64,000 nucleotides of DNA from CALCCV01 sp964388665 (GTDB taxonomy: Bacteria; Bdellovibrionota; Bdellovibrionia; Bdellovibrionales; Bdellovibrionaceae). Location: positions 37,597 through 101,596 of the forward strand of contig CAYMBJ010000005.1 in NCBI GenBank assembly GCA_964388665.1, written 5' to 3'. Shown one piece after another: positions 35,084 to 43,286 of this stretch. The notes beneath the pieces are model-generated. The model saw only the letters and a list, made by a program, of their open reading frames with translations, was not told the DNA's origin and searched no databases. The first letter of the stretch is position 1; each line of letters begins with the position of its first letter. A program made the position numbers and the translations under genes.

Positions 35084-35851
35084 ATGAAAAGTAATTTAGC
35101 ACTGCGTTTGGTTCGTTTGATAATTCCCTCGCTTTTTTCAGTCACTCTTAGTTTGCAGTTTCTCGGCTGTTCTTCGGCCGAAAAAAACGCGGACACTCCA
35201 GAGGGTATATTTGCCATCGGCAAAGAGTATGAAAAGGACGAGCGTTATGAAGAGGCGATACGTAAGTACAATGATATACGCACCCGCTTTCCCTATTCCT
35301 CTGTAGCGACGGAGGCTGAGTTGGCAGTGGCTGATTCCAACTTTAAGCAAGAATCATATGCTGAAGCTCAGCTCGGGTACCAGAGTTTTCGTGAGCAGCG
35401 GCCTCGACATCCCAAGATTGCTTATGTGATTTACCAGTTGGGCTTGTCTTATTTTAACCAATTGCCAGAAACTGTTGACCGTGATTTGTCTTTGGCGGAC
35501 GAAGCCATAGAGGCCTTTGATACGCTGATTCGCAGCTATCCTCAGGTAGAATACGTAGCTGATGCAAAAGAAAAACGCCGTAAGATCTACGAATTGCTTG
35601 CAGGGCGCGAACAGTACATTGCTGATTTTTATTTAAAAAAAGAAAAATTTGGCAGTGCTCTAGGCCGCTACGAAGGCCTCTTGAAAACCTATCCCGGAAT
35701 GGGCTTTGACGAAAAGGCCTTGGTGGGAGCTGCAATTGCTAGCTACAAAGCAGGAGAGCATCAAAAGGCCAAGGGCTTTTACGATAAGCTCAAATCCAGC
35801 TTTCCAGACTCCTCAGATCTTTCTAAGGTCAAATCGGAATTGGGGTTGTAG
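35084..35851 (+). CDS. bamD: Outer-membrane assembly lipoprotein BamD
   Basis: A 255-residue lipoprotein: signal peptide with lipobox F-L-G-C at about residue 29, then five TPR-like repeats of the ComL type, including Y-E-E-A-I-R-K-Y, R-F-P-Y-S, Y-Q-L-G-L-S-Y-F-N-Q and A-D-F-Y-L-K-K-E-K-F. BamD is the essential lipoprotein of the BAM complex that inserts outer-membrane beta-barrels. A TPR gene starts one base after its stop. Confidence 0.9.
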   Translation: MKSNLALRLVRLIIPSLFSVTLSLQFLGCSSAEKNADTPEGIFAIGKEYEKDERYEEAIRKYNDIRTRFPYSSVATEAELAVADSNFKQESYAEAQLGYQSFREQRPRHPKIAYVIYQLGLSYFNQLPETVDRDLSLADEAIEAFDTLIRSYPQVEYVADAKEKRRKIYELLAGREQYIADFYLKKEKFGSALGRYEGLLKTYPGMGFDEKALVGAAIASYKAGEHQKAKGFYDKLKSSFPDSSDLSKVKSELGL

Positions 35852-35852
35852 G

Positions 35853-36608
35853 GTGGAGAAACTGAGATCCAGTTCTGCTGCAGCCAGTGTCAATGATGAC
35901 GTTTATAGTGAGGCCAAAGCTCAATTTGAGGCGGGCAACTATAGAGTCGCAGAACCACTGCTGGAGCAAATGATTCTCAAGAGTCTCAAGCGACCTGAAT
36001 TGTATTGGATGCTAGGTACGATTGCCTCAGACAAGGGCCAGTTCAACAAAGCCATTAAGATTTTTCGGCGCGCACTCGAAATTGATCCAGGTTATACGGA
36101 TGCTTCGGTGAGTTTGAGCATTTTGCTAAATGACATTGGCAAATACGATGAAGCCCGCGTGGTCTATGATGATGCCCAGTCGCGTTTGAATCAGAAATCC
36201 ACGCATGATGATCCCTACTGGCTAGAAAAAATATCAAATAAGCATGAAGAACTTGCTGATCTCTATTTGCAAATCAAAAAACCCAAAGAGGCTTTGGATC
36301 AGTTGCTCAAGGCGATTCATTTGTCCACGCGCAAGCCAGAACTCTCGGTGCGAATTGCCGAAACTTTTCTGCTAATTTCGGATTTGGGAAGGGCCATACA
36401 AACTCTAAAGGCTGTTATTTCTGACTATCCGCAATTTATCACTGCAAGGCTGAAACTGGGATCGATCTATTTTGATTATAACCGAGTTGTTGAGGCTGCA
36501 GAACAGTTCGAAAGCGTGCTATTACGAGACCCTGGGCATCCGGAGGCCTTGCGCAGATTGAAGATGTGCCAGGCCGTTGGCGTGACGACTTTAGAATTAG
36601 ACTATTAA
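35853..36608 (+). CDS. Tetratricopeptide repeat protein
   Basis: A 251-residue protein beginning at GTG 35853, one base after the bamD stop; the same frame is open further upstream inside bamD, but only as a shadow. It contains four or five TPR units (for example G-N-Y-R-V-A-E-P-L-L, G-Q-F-N-K-A-I-K-I-F-R-R-A-L-E-I-D-P-G-Y-T-D-A, and V-V-E-A-A-E-Q-F-E-S-V-L). No signal peptide is present, so it is likely cytoplasmic. Coupling to bamD suggests a shared process, but the function is unknown. Confidence 0.75.
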   Translation: MEKLRSSSAAASVNDDVYSEAKAQFEAGNYRVAEPLLEQMILKSLKRPELYWMLGTIASDKGQFNKAIKIFRRALEIDPGYTDASVSLSILLNDIGKYDEARVVYDDAQSRLNQKSTHDDPYWLEKISNKHEELADLYLQIKKPKEALDQLLKAIHLSTRKPELSVRIAETFLLISDLGRAIQTLKAVISDYPQFITARLKLGSIYFDYNRVVEAAEQFESVLLRDPGHPEALRRLKMCQAVGVTTLELDY

Positions 36609-36615
36609 CCCGGGT

Positions 36616-36672
36616 GAAAGTAAGTTAACAGAGTCATTCTTAAAAAGACCCATTTTGACTTAATTTACTTTC
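36616..36672 (+). other. Long inverted repeat before hpt
   Basis: GAAAGTAAGTTAA (36616-36628) pairs with TTAATTTACTTTC (36660-36672) over 13 bases with one G-U pair and a 31-base loop. It lies between the TPR gene and hpt, 40 bases before the hpt ATG. It may end the upstream transcript or control hpt. A TTGACT box (36655-36660) overlaps the right arm. Confidence 0.45.
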
Positions 36673-36711
36673 GGCCGGATTAATTAATATTTAGAAGACG
36701 AGGAGAATGAA

Positions 36712-37230
36712 ATGTCTAGACCGACCAAAGAGATGCTACCGTTTTTGACCCGCAAGGAAATCGAAGCACTCATCAATCAACTCGCACGCCAGATTGAATC
36801 CGACTACGAAGGGCAAGAGCTGATTCTGATCTGCCCTCTCAAAGGATCTCTGCACTTTCTAGCGGACCTAACGCGAAAAATTAATCTGATTCAAAAAATT
36901 GATTTTGTATCGACCGCTTCTACAGAAAAGGGTGGCTCTGTTCGTCTTGTAAAAGACATTTCAACAAATGTTACAGGCAAACACGTTTTGATAGTCGAAG
37001 TTATCATTGATTCTGGACGAAAATTGAGCTTTCTCAAGTCCCGGATACTGGCCTCAAATCCTGCATCCTGTAAAATTGTTACACTCCTTGATAAGCCGGC
37101 TCGCCGAGATCTCCCTATACGCGCCGACTACATTGGTAAGACCATCGAAGATCGCTATGTCATTGGATATGGTATGGATAGTGAAGAAGTGGGTCGCAAT
37201 CTTCCTGACATTTATATCCTCAAAAACTAA
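36712..37230 (+). CDS. hpt: Hypoxanthine phosphoribosyltransferase-like protein
   Basis: A 172-residue protein of normal Hpt length, with ACGAGGAGA before the ATG. It has the family's L-I-C-P-L-K-G-S loop and D-F-V-S-T-A-S. The PRPP-binding stretch reads V-L-I-V-E-V-I-I-D-S-G-R. In active enzymes the second acidic residue of E-D is an Asp; here it is Val97 (codon GTT). Hpt makes IMP and GMP from bases. The change may impair magnesium-PRPP binding. The stop codon coincides with the start of a degenerate copy of the dispersed element. Confidence 0.85.
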   Translation: MSRPTKEMLPFLTRKEIEALINQLARQIESDYEGQELILICPLKGSLHFLADLTRKINLIQKIDFVSTASTEKGGSVRLVKDISTNVTGKHVLIVEVIIDSGRKLSFLKSRILASNPASCKIVTLLDKPARRDLPIRADYIGKTIEDRYVIGYGMDSEEVGRNLPDIYILKN

Positions 37231-37262
37231 TGCTTTGTCCGGAAGTTTTTTGTTGTCGCTTG
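37227..37262 (+). repeat. Degenerate end of the 106-bp dispersed element
   Basis: CTAATGCTTTGTCCGG followed by AAGTTTTTTGTTGTCGCTT matches the inner and outer end of the element at 56840-56945 (read on its minus strand) with a few substitutions and single-base gaps. Similarity fades beyond about 37262. The CTAA supplies the hpt stop codon. The orientation relative to the upstream gene is the same as at the other two copies. Confidence 0.55.
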
Positions 37263-37351
37263 TAGGCTAGGTGGCCCGCGCTCCATGACTGGAGCACTTT
37301 ACTCCAAAGTTTCTTGTTTCCAGATGAGAATTCAATTAATTGTAAACTCAT

Positions 37352-38206
37352 ATGGAAAAGCTCAAAACCACACAGCAGACCTCACCTAAGGCTTCAGGGC
37401 AGACATCAACAGCTGCACCCGACAAATCAGCTTCTCTGAGGGCGTAGGGCTCGGATGGTGCGATCTCAATTCTTCTCCAAAAATTTGAAGAGGCAAAATC
37501 GCGAAATTCAAGGGTGAGTCTCAGGGCCTTTGCGCAAAAGATTGGTCTGAGCTCAGGAGCTCTCTCAGAGGTGCTCAAAGGCAAAAGAGTCTTGTCCAAC
37601 ACGATCAAGCGCAAGATTGCCGAGCGCCTTGTACTCTCACCATCCGAGGCGCACGAATTTTTTGCCAGTGATCTTCCAGAAAATTTAAAAATGATTCCGG
37701 ATGATCGTCTCACGATCAGTCAGGATCAATTCCACCTAATTTCAGATTGGTGGTATTTTGCATTGCTCTCGCTATTAAAAACTAAAAATTTTCGAAATAA
37801 TGTTGGCTGGATGGCCTCGCGTTTAGGTCTTAAGCCGTCTCTCGTAGTAGAGGCCTGGGATCGCCTGTTTCGCCTGGGATACCTAGGTCGACAGGGAGCA
37901 AAGGTTGTCCATAAGCAGCCCAACTTAAAAACTACCGACAATCTAAAGGATTTATCTATACGCAAATCGCATCTTGAAGATCTCAAGCTGATCGAAAACT
38001 CCCTTCTCAATGTGCCGATTGAATTTCGCGACAACTATTCGAGTACCTTTGTAGTTAACAAAGAAGATTTGCCGAAAATTAAAGAAATGGTTCGGGTGTT
38101 TCACACTCAGTTGTTATCCAAGGTGGGACGGGAGAGCGGGGATGAAGTGTATAAAATTTCAGTCGCCCTTTATCCCTTGACTAAAATTAGTGAAAACAGT
38201 TTATAA
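37352..38206 (+). pseudogene. TIGR02147-family regulator with in-frame amber codon
   Basis: Translation from ATG 37352 runs 31 codons, meets TAG at 37445-37447, and stays open in the same frame to 38206. The part after the stop (S-I-L-L-Q-K-F-E-E-A-K-S-R-N-S-R, then V-S-L-R-A-F-A-Q-K-I-G-L-S-S-G) reads as normal TIGR02147 sequence, an HTH family seen in Fibrobacter and Bdellovibrio. No ATG, GTG or TTG lies between the stop and GTG 37514, which would cut off conserved sequence. So the gene is either newly inactivated, read through, or starts at GTG 37514 as a 230-residue protein. Confidence 0.6.
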
Positions 38207-38241
38207 ATTTATAAACTCTAAATCCGGGGGCGGGGGCCATC

Positions 38242-39279
38242 ATGATACAAAATCTATTTTGCAGACTCATAACCACAAAAAGATCATTTGGACTTGTGCT
38301 CGCTGGGCTGGTGGCTAGTGCCAATGTGTGGGCTGGCGGTTACTCTGTAGGTAATGGCGGAGTCATTTGGGGATGTGTGAGTGGAGTCGGCGATTCCCAG
38401 CTTCACCAGGGTCTGCTGGTTGATCTTTTCGAGGCCACTGAGATTCACAATTGGCCGACAATCTCTACCGAGATTGAGGACCCCGAAATCATCTATCAAA
38501 GCCGAAAAGATTGGCTAGCGGCCAACTTACCCGAATTTTCAGAAGCCCTGGCTTCACGTTTTGCGTACGTAGAAAATAATCGGCAGTTCATCAACGCTGC
38601 GCTGATACCCACAGATGATGTTAATCCCTTTATATATCCACTTCCCTCTCGCTGCCCGCAAGGGGTTTGGAAGCCAATCAATATTGCAAATTTTCGCGAA
38701 GATGATGGAAGAGTCTTGATCAACGCTGAGTTGTGGCAATCGCCGGTCATTTCCAGCTTGGATAAGGCGGCGCTTTTGTTTCATGAAGCCATCTATTATT
38801 GGATGCGAAAATACTTTGGAGCCACCGATTCCGTAAAATCACGCGCGATTACGGGGCTCCTGTTTTCAAATCTGGCACCTGAGCAGATGCGTAGAGAAAT
38901 CACTGACATTGTTGGCTCCTACGGAAGCTTTCCGGAAGGGAAGTTTGTCTGCACATTGCAACACAATGTAAGCTATAAAATGTTTATTGGCTTTGCCGAG
39001 ACCTTATGGAATGCGGAACTCGAGGTTGGAAAGCGCTGCGCCGAGGAGCCGAATTCCAACGATTGCGGTCGCAGTCCCAGCTGCGAAAAGATTGAAGGCG
39101 ACCGTCGTGTGCAGTGCAACCTGAGGCATCCCACAACAGGAAAAATTTTTGAAGGTTCGGGTCGTAATAAATTAGAAGCACAATTCTATACATTTCAATC
39201 TTGCTATATCGGAAGTCTCAATTTGGATGGCCACAAAGAGCGCCAGTGTTCCAAATTGTTTTCGATCAATTGTAACTGA
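38242..39279 (+). CDS. Exported protein with HExxY motif and Cys-rich C-terminal module
   Basis: A 345-residue protein with a signal peptide (about 15-31, cleaved near V-W-A-G). The central domain contains F-H-E-A-I-Y-Y-W-M-R (about 178-187), a HExx-type motif that lacks the second His of a standard zinc site. The last about 55 residues form a Cys-containing module (C-N-L-R, G-K-I-F-E-G-S-G-R-N-K-L-E-A, C-Y, C-S, N-C-N) that also occurs twice in the next protein. The function is unknown. Confidence 0.65.
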   Translation: MIQNLFCRLITTKRSFGLVLAGLVASANVWAGGYSVGNGGVIWGCVSGVGDSQLHQGLLVDLFEATEIHNWPTISTEIEDPEIIYQSRKDWLAANLPEFSEALASRFAYVENNRQFINAALIPTDDVNPFIYPLPSRCPQGVWKPINIANFREDDGRVLINAELWQSPVISSLDKAALLFHEAIYYWMRKYFGATDSVKSRAITGLLFSNLAPEQMRREITDIVGSYGSFPEGKFVCTLQHNVSYKMFIGFAETLWNAELEVGKRCAEEPNSNDCGRSPSCEKIEGDRRVQCNLRHPTTGKIFEGSGRNKLEAQFYTFQSCYIGSLNLDGHKERQCSKLFSINCN

Positions 39280-39313
39280 TTGTAATATTTTAAAGATTTA
39301 TATGGAGGACAAT

Positions 39314-40870
39314 ATGGGATTCATTTTTCATGGAAAATCGCAGGCGTTGATTGCGGGAGCAACATGGGTGCGAACCACCATCAACATGGCACTCATAGGG
39401 ATGATATCGGGACTATGCGTGGCCTGTTTTGATGGTTCAAGCAATGACAACAACGGAAACCCGGGCCCACAGCCCTATGCTGACTCCAAAATTACAGGAA
39501 AGGCAGCCAGCACTTTGGGCGGAAATACGGCTGTTCTTAACTCCGCACAGTCCCAATCACAGTCTACATCGAGCTCCGTCGATTCAAAGCGCACGACTCA
39601 AGGTTGGGACTTGGCATTAGGATTTAAGCAAGCCACTTTAAGTGCTCCGCAGGCGCCCTTAAAGCAGCAGATTGTTGAGGGCATCATTACGAGCAGTCAG
39701 TGTGAAGTTAAGTTCGACGTGCCTGACGCTCAATTTGAGAGGCCACAGATGGGAGGTCATTCGCCTTTTAAAGGCGGACCCTCGCAAATGAATTTTTCAC
39801 TTACAATTAAGGGTAAGTCATGCCCTTTAGAAATCAATTATGTTTTCAAGACTCCCTCTGTTCCCGAAGAGTGTGTGGGAGGAGCGGCCAATCCAAATTG
39901 TATCGGTAAGTTCAAGACTGAAGTTAGAGTCGAATACCAGATTCTCAATACTGAGTTGCAAAAGCAGCTCGACCTAGTTAGCGGCGATCTCAGGGGCGAA
40001 ATTGAACAAGAAAACTCTTTCTCGAACGGCCAAGGATCTGATAGCCCGGGGGACTTTGCAATGCATGCGATCATAAATTTGGAAATGCGTGCAGTCGGCT
40101 TGGGCGGTGAAGCCTATTATGCCAATATTGATCAAGATGTTTCGTTATCAATGCCAATGCCAACGGGGCCTAAGGAGTCTGGCAGTGTTGCTTTTGCAAC
40201 GGCAAAGGCCGCTTTTAGCGAAAATCTGCGTTTCCTAAATGAAAAGGAGAACATCGACTCAGTGCTGTCTGCGGATCTACTGTATGATGGAAATACTCGG
40301 CGAGAACTGTACATGATTGATGATGATCAAGTGAGTCGCGAAACCTATTCACTTGAAAAAGATAAACTTGAAATCGCAATCATGCAGACCTTTGAAAACA
40401 CAGACGAAGATACACCCCCAGATGGCGGGACGCCTCCGAGTGGTGGGATGCCCCCAGGCGGCGGGATGCCGCCAGGTGGCGGGATGCCTCCAGGTGGTGG
40501 GATGCCTCCAGGTGGTGGAACTCCAAACCCGGTTTCCCAGTGGATGTGTGTGGTTTCCAATAGAAATATGACCTATGGTTATGATGGACACGGGCCATCC
40601 CGAAGGATTGCAGAATCGAGAGCCACTCAGAATTGCCAGCGAGCCGAGGGGAACAATTGCATGGCGAACTTTGAATGCCAGGATAGGCCCGCACAGCTCG
40701 AGCGGTGGTTTTGCGAGGCAAAGAATTTTAATACGTCTCTTGTGTTTGAGGGTGCCGGCGGAATGCATTTAGAGGCGAAGCACCAAGCGTTACAGACCTG
40801 TCGAGACTCGAGTGGCGATAAAAGTATCTTCTGTCGAATTGACGAACAAAACTGCGAACGCCTGAACTGA
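39314..40870 (+). CDS. Exported/lipoprotein-like protein with Gly-Pro repeats and two Cys-rich modules
   Basis: A 518-residue protein. ATG 39314 follows GGAGG, and the in-frame upstream start at 39227 overlaps the previous gene. The signal peptide contains Cys residues (L-C-V-A-C), a poor lipobox match. Residues about 30-365 are a beta-rich domain, followed by a disordered P-P-G-G-G-M repeat (18-base units, 40427-40516). Two Cys-rich modules follow (W-M-C-V...C, W-F-C-E...C), homologous to the end of the preceding protein. It is a likely surface or periplasmic protein of unknown role. Confidence 0.65.
   Translation: MGFIFHGKSQALIAGATWVRTTINMALIGMISGLCVACFDGSSNDNNGNPGPQPYADSKITGKAASTLGGNTAVLNSAQSQSQSTSSSVDSKRTTQGWDLALGFKQATLSAPQAPLKQQIVEGIITSSQCEVKFDVPDAQFERPQMGGHSPFKGGPSQMNFSLTIKGKSCPLEINYVFKTPSVPEECVGGAANPNCIGKFKTEVRVEYQILNTELQKQLDLVSGDLRGEIEQENSFSNGQGSDSPGDFAMHAIINLEMRAVGLGGEAYYANIDQDVSLSMPMPTGPKESGSVAFATAKAAFSENLRFLNEKENIDSVLSADLLYDGNTRRELYMIDDDQVSRETYSLEKDKLEIAIMQTFENTDEDTPPDGGTPPSGGMPPGGGMPPGGGMPPGGGMPPGGGTPNPVSQWMCVVSNRNMTYGYDGHGPSRRIAESRATQNCQRAEGNNCMANFECQDRPAQLERWFCEAKNFNTSLVFEGAGGMHLEAKHQALQTCRDSSGDKSIFCRIDEQNCERLN
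40427..40516 (+). repeat. Five tandem 18-base repeats coding G-M-P-P-G-G
   Basis: Five consecutive 18-base units of the pattern GGGATGCCNCCAGGNGGN; the first has ACG for ATG and AGT for GGT. The last two units are identical, which suggests recent slippage. All are in frame, so copy-number change would alter linker length without frameshift. Confidence 0.85.
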
Positions 40871-40894
40871 ACTAGTTGCGGACGGGGCAGTTCG

Positions 40895-42568
40895 CTATCC
40901 CGTTTGGCGGCCACCCGTGCCGCCACCATTTGTGCCGCCTCCGTGGAGACTGCTGTTGCGTGAAGCGGAGGGGCTAGGCAGGAGATCTTCGTTCAACCTC
41001 TGAAACTTGGGCCAATCGAACGAATTAAATTTTTCTACTTTTCGCACTGTCGAGATCAAATGAAAGTCCACAGAGCGCATGAGATCGTTAAACGAATTCA
41101 CAGTCTGATGAAGGCCAGTGCCAACAGCGTCGACCGCCTCAATCACTTTTAGGGTTCTTAGGCCAAGATCTTTTCCGAGCTTCAAGACTTTTTCGATGTC
41201 TTCTTGATTTTCCATTTGTTGTGAAAGTAGTCCCATAAACTTGCAGATAAAGCCCAGGTGGATTGGCGAAATGATATTGACTCGACCTTGAGAAAATTGG
41301 TCTACCAATTCTGGATGGGCTTGAATCAGATCCAGATAGATCATCTCAGAGGGAATCAAAATAAAATGCATTTCACAGGCGGCCAGCTCGTCATCTGCGT
41401 TGGTTCCCAATATTTCATCTCGTCGCACCTCTAGGGCTTTGCGAACATCCGCGAAAAGTATCTGCGGCTCCCCTGTCGCTTGCAAACGAGAATTGAATTC
41501 GCTCATGCTCAGAGTGTGGCAATCGATAAAGATGGTTTTTTCGTCGGGCAAACGTACAATAAAATCTGGAGTCGATGAATGGCCAGCTGCTGACGAGGCC
41601 TTCTCGAAAAAATCTTTTCCGCGAACGAGTCCAAAGCGCTCGAGCCAACGCAGTGGTGACATGTGATTGCCCAGGTACGCATATCGCTGCATGGCATCGC
41701 CTGCGGGTGATGCAGCGGCGGACGGACCCTTGTCAGGCGAAACGTACATTCCAGGGACGGGTTTGGCCAGACTATTGGTGGCGCTAAGCGAGAGCAGAGT
41801 GTGCAGGTCTTTTTTCAGATCGACGATGTGGTCGGATTTTCCGCGCAATTCGCCGATCATTTTTTCAAATTCACGCAAGCGCTCTACGATGGGCATCAAT
41901 GTGTCATCGAGGCGGGCCCAATCAAATGGTGGCGGAGGATCTTGCTGACGTGCTTGCTGTAATATCATGTCGGGAGTCATTTTCGGTTTTCCGCTTGCGG
42001 CAACGCCCGTGACAACGTCTGGTGAAGTGGCTGCAGATCCCTGCTTGGCTGAATTTTCATTGAGCGCATTTGCCTCTGTCGCGCTTGCATCAACTGGAGT
42101 TCCATTGACGGCAACTGCATCTACGGCCATTGCATCGACGGCTTTCACGTCAACGTGATTGGCATCGGCGGTCTCAACAGCATGCAAAGGGTTGTGTTGG
42201 AGTGGTGGAGGTTGTGCCGTAGCCACCACGGGCGTCCCTGGCTGCATTGGGGGCGGAGTTTGGGTGGGGCGCCCCTGCAAATTGGCGGTCTGCCTTTTGA
42301 GATCATCCAGTTTCATTTGTAAATCTTCTTTTTCTTGCGCATAGAGATCGCGCTCTCTGGAGGCCTTTTCAAAAGCGCCGTGCTCGGCTTCTACTTTGGC
42401 TTGCCACTCAAACTCCTCCTTCTCGGACTGATCTTGAAGTTGGAAGAATTTTTCTCGAGCGCGATTCAAAAGACTTCGCATCACAAAATATGTAAAAAGG
42501 CAGCCAGCTGAAAAACTGAGGAGCATCAACCACGAGTAGTTCTTTAACAATTCCATAGATATTTGCAT
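40895..42568 (-). CDS. RmuC-family-like protein
   Basis: A 557-residue protein: N-terminal membrane anchor (about 12-30), coiled coil (about 35-100), an Ala/Val/Pro-rich linker with V-D-A-x-A-V repeats (about 100-200), an RmuC-like domain (about 275-490), and a Ser/Gly tail. The nuclease core of RmuC proteins normally has P-D-F...P-I-D-S-K; here P-D-F-I-V-R-L-P then I-F-I-D-C-H-T, so the catalytic Lys position is His. It is probably a structural relative with reduced or no nuclease activity. It converges with the Cys-rich gene. Confidence 0.6.
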   Translation of the reverse strand: MQISMELLKNYSWLMLLSFSAGCLFTYFVMRSLLNRAREKFFQLQDQSEKEEFEWQAKVEAEHGAFEKASRERDLYAQEKEDLQMKLDDLKRQTANLQGRPTQTPPPMQPGTPVVATAQPPPLQHNPLHAVETADANHVDVKAVDAMAVDAVAVNGTPVDASATEANALNENSAKQGSAATSPDVVTGVAASGKPKMTPDMILQQARQQDPPPPFDWARLDDTLMPIVERLREFEKMIGELRGKSDHIVDLKKDLHTLLSLSATNSLAKPVPGMYVSPDKGPSAAASPAGDAMQRYAYLGNHMSPLRWLERFGLVRGKDFFEKASSAAGHSSTPDFIVRLPDEKTIFIDCHTLSMSEFNSRLQATGEPQILFADVRKALEVRRDEILGTNADDELAACEMHFILIPSEMIYLDLIQAHPELVDQFSQGRVNIISPIHLGFICKFMGLLSQQMENQEDIEKVLKLGKDLGLRTLKVIEAVDAVGTGLHQTVNSFNDLMRSVDFHLISTVRKVEKFNSFDWPKFQRLNEDLLPSPSASRNSSLHGGGTNGGGTGGRQTG

Positions 42569-42674
42569 AGCAAGTTACCTTTCTTTAGGGCGCGCCCTAA
42601 ATCTGTATCGGCATAAATAAAAAAAGCGTAAATTAGGATTTGGGCACGAATGATCTGCCATTGGTCTAACTGCA

Positions 42675-43148
42675 CTAAAGCGCAGGTGTGAGTATATTGA
42701 AATTTCCAGTAGCGGGATTGTATTTGTAAATCATCAGGCGCGGAGTGATGTTCTGCTCCACGGCCGGAACGAGCACTTCGAGAGAGTTGTCCTTGTCTAT
42801 GTCTGCCAAAGCCAGATTGGTGGCATTTTCACGGAACATAAAGTAGCCCTCCTTCATGTGCAGTGGCAGGGCCCAGCGTGAGGTCAGTTGCAGCATACTG
42901 TCGATCTCTTGATAGGCCTCTAAGAGTATCTGCCCGTCCTGCCTAACCTTGATTAGGGTCAGTTCCGGGCCTTCGGGCGTGATCATGGCCTGGGTTTTGG
43001 CCAAAATGACTCGTCGATTCGAAAAGACCATGGCCCTCAGCAAGGTCTGTGATTTTGGAAAGGCCAAAGCAATAATTCCGGCCATTAGCACCAGCGCCAA
43101 GAGTATAAACTTTAGATTTTTAATCTGGGTGAGTAACTGAGTTGCCAT
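42675..43148 (-). CDS. Membrane-anchored protein with FG-GAP-like end, unknown function
   Basis: A 157-residue protein with one membrane helix (about 12-31) and a periplasmic domain containing L-A-L-A-D-I-D-K-D-N-S-L-E-V-L-V-P, one FG-GAP-type calcium loop. No family is assigned. It is divergent from lysC, the starts being 138 bases apart, and 106 bases from the RmuC-like gene. Confidence 0.6.
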   Translation of the reverse strand: MATQLLTQIKNLKFILLALVLMAGIIALAFPKSQTLLRAMVFSNRRVILAKTQAMITPEGPELTLIKVRQDGQILLEAYQEIDSMLQLTSRWALPLHMKEGYFMFRENATNLALADIDKDNSLEVLVPAVEQNITPRLMIYKYNPATGNFNILTPAL

Positions 43149-43286
43149 TTTGTTTAGTATGCCTGATTTTATTGTGAATTTTAAAGCCGATTTTTTTCCT
43201 CGCCCAAGGTGTTACCCCCTATGCGGAATTGAGCCTAAGCTGAAGGTCGTTGCATCTGGCCCACGCTTGTGTGATAAACGACAACC

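Noticed and set aside
40427..40516. Possible CRISPR-like array
   Set aside because: The units are contiguous, 18 bases, in frame and without spacers: a coding minisatellite.
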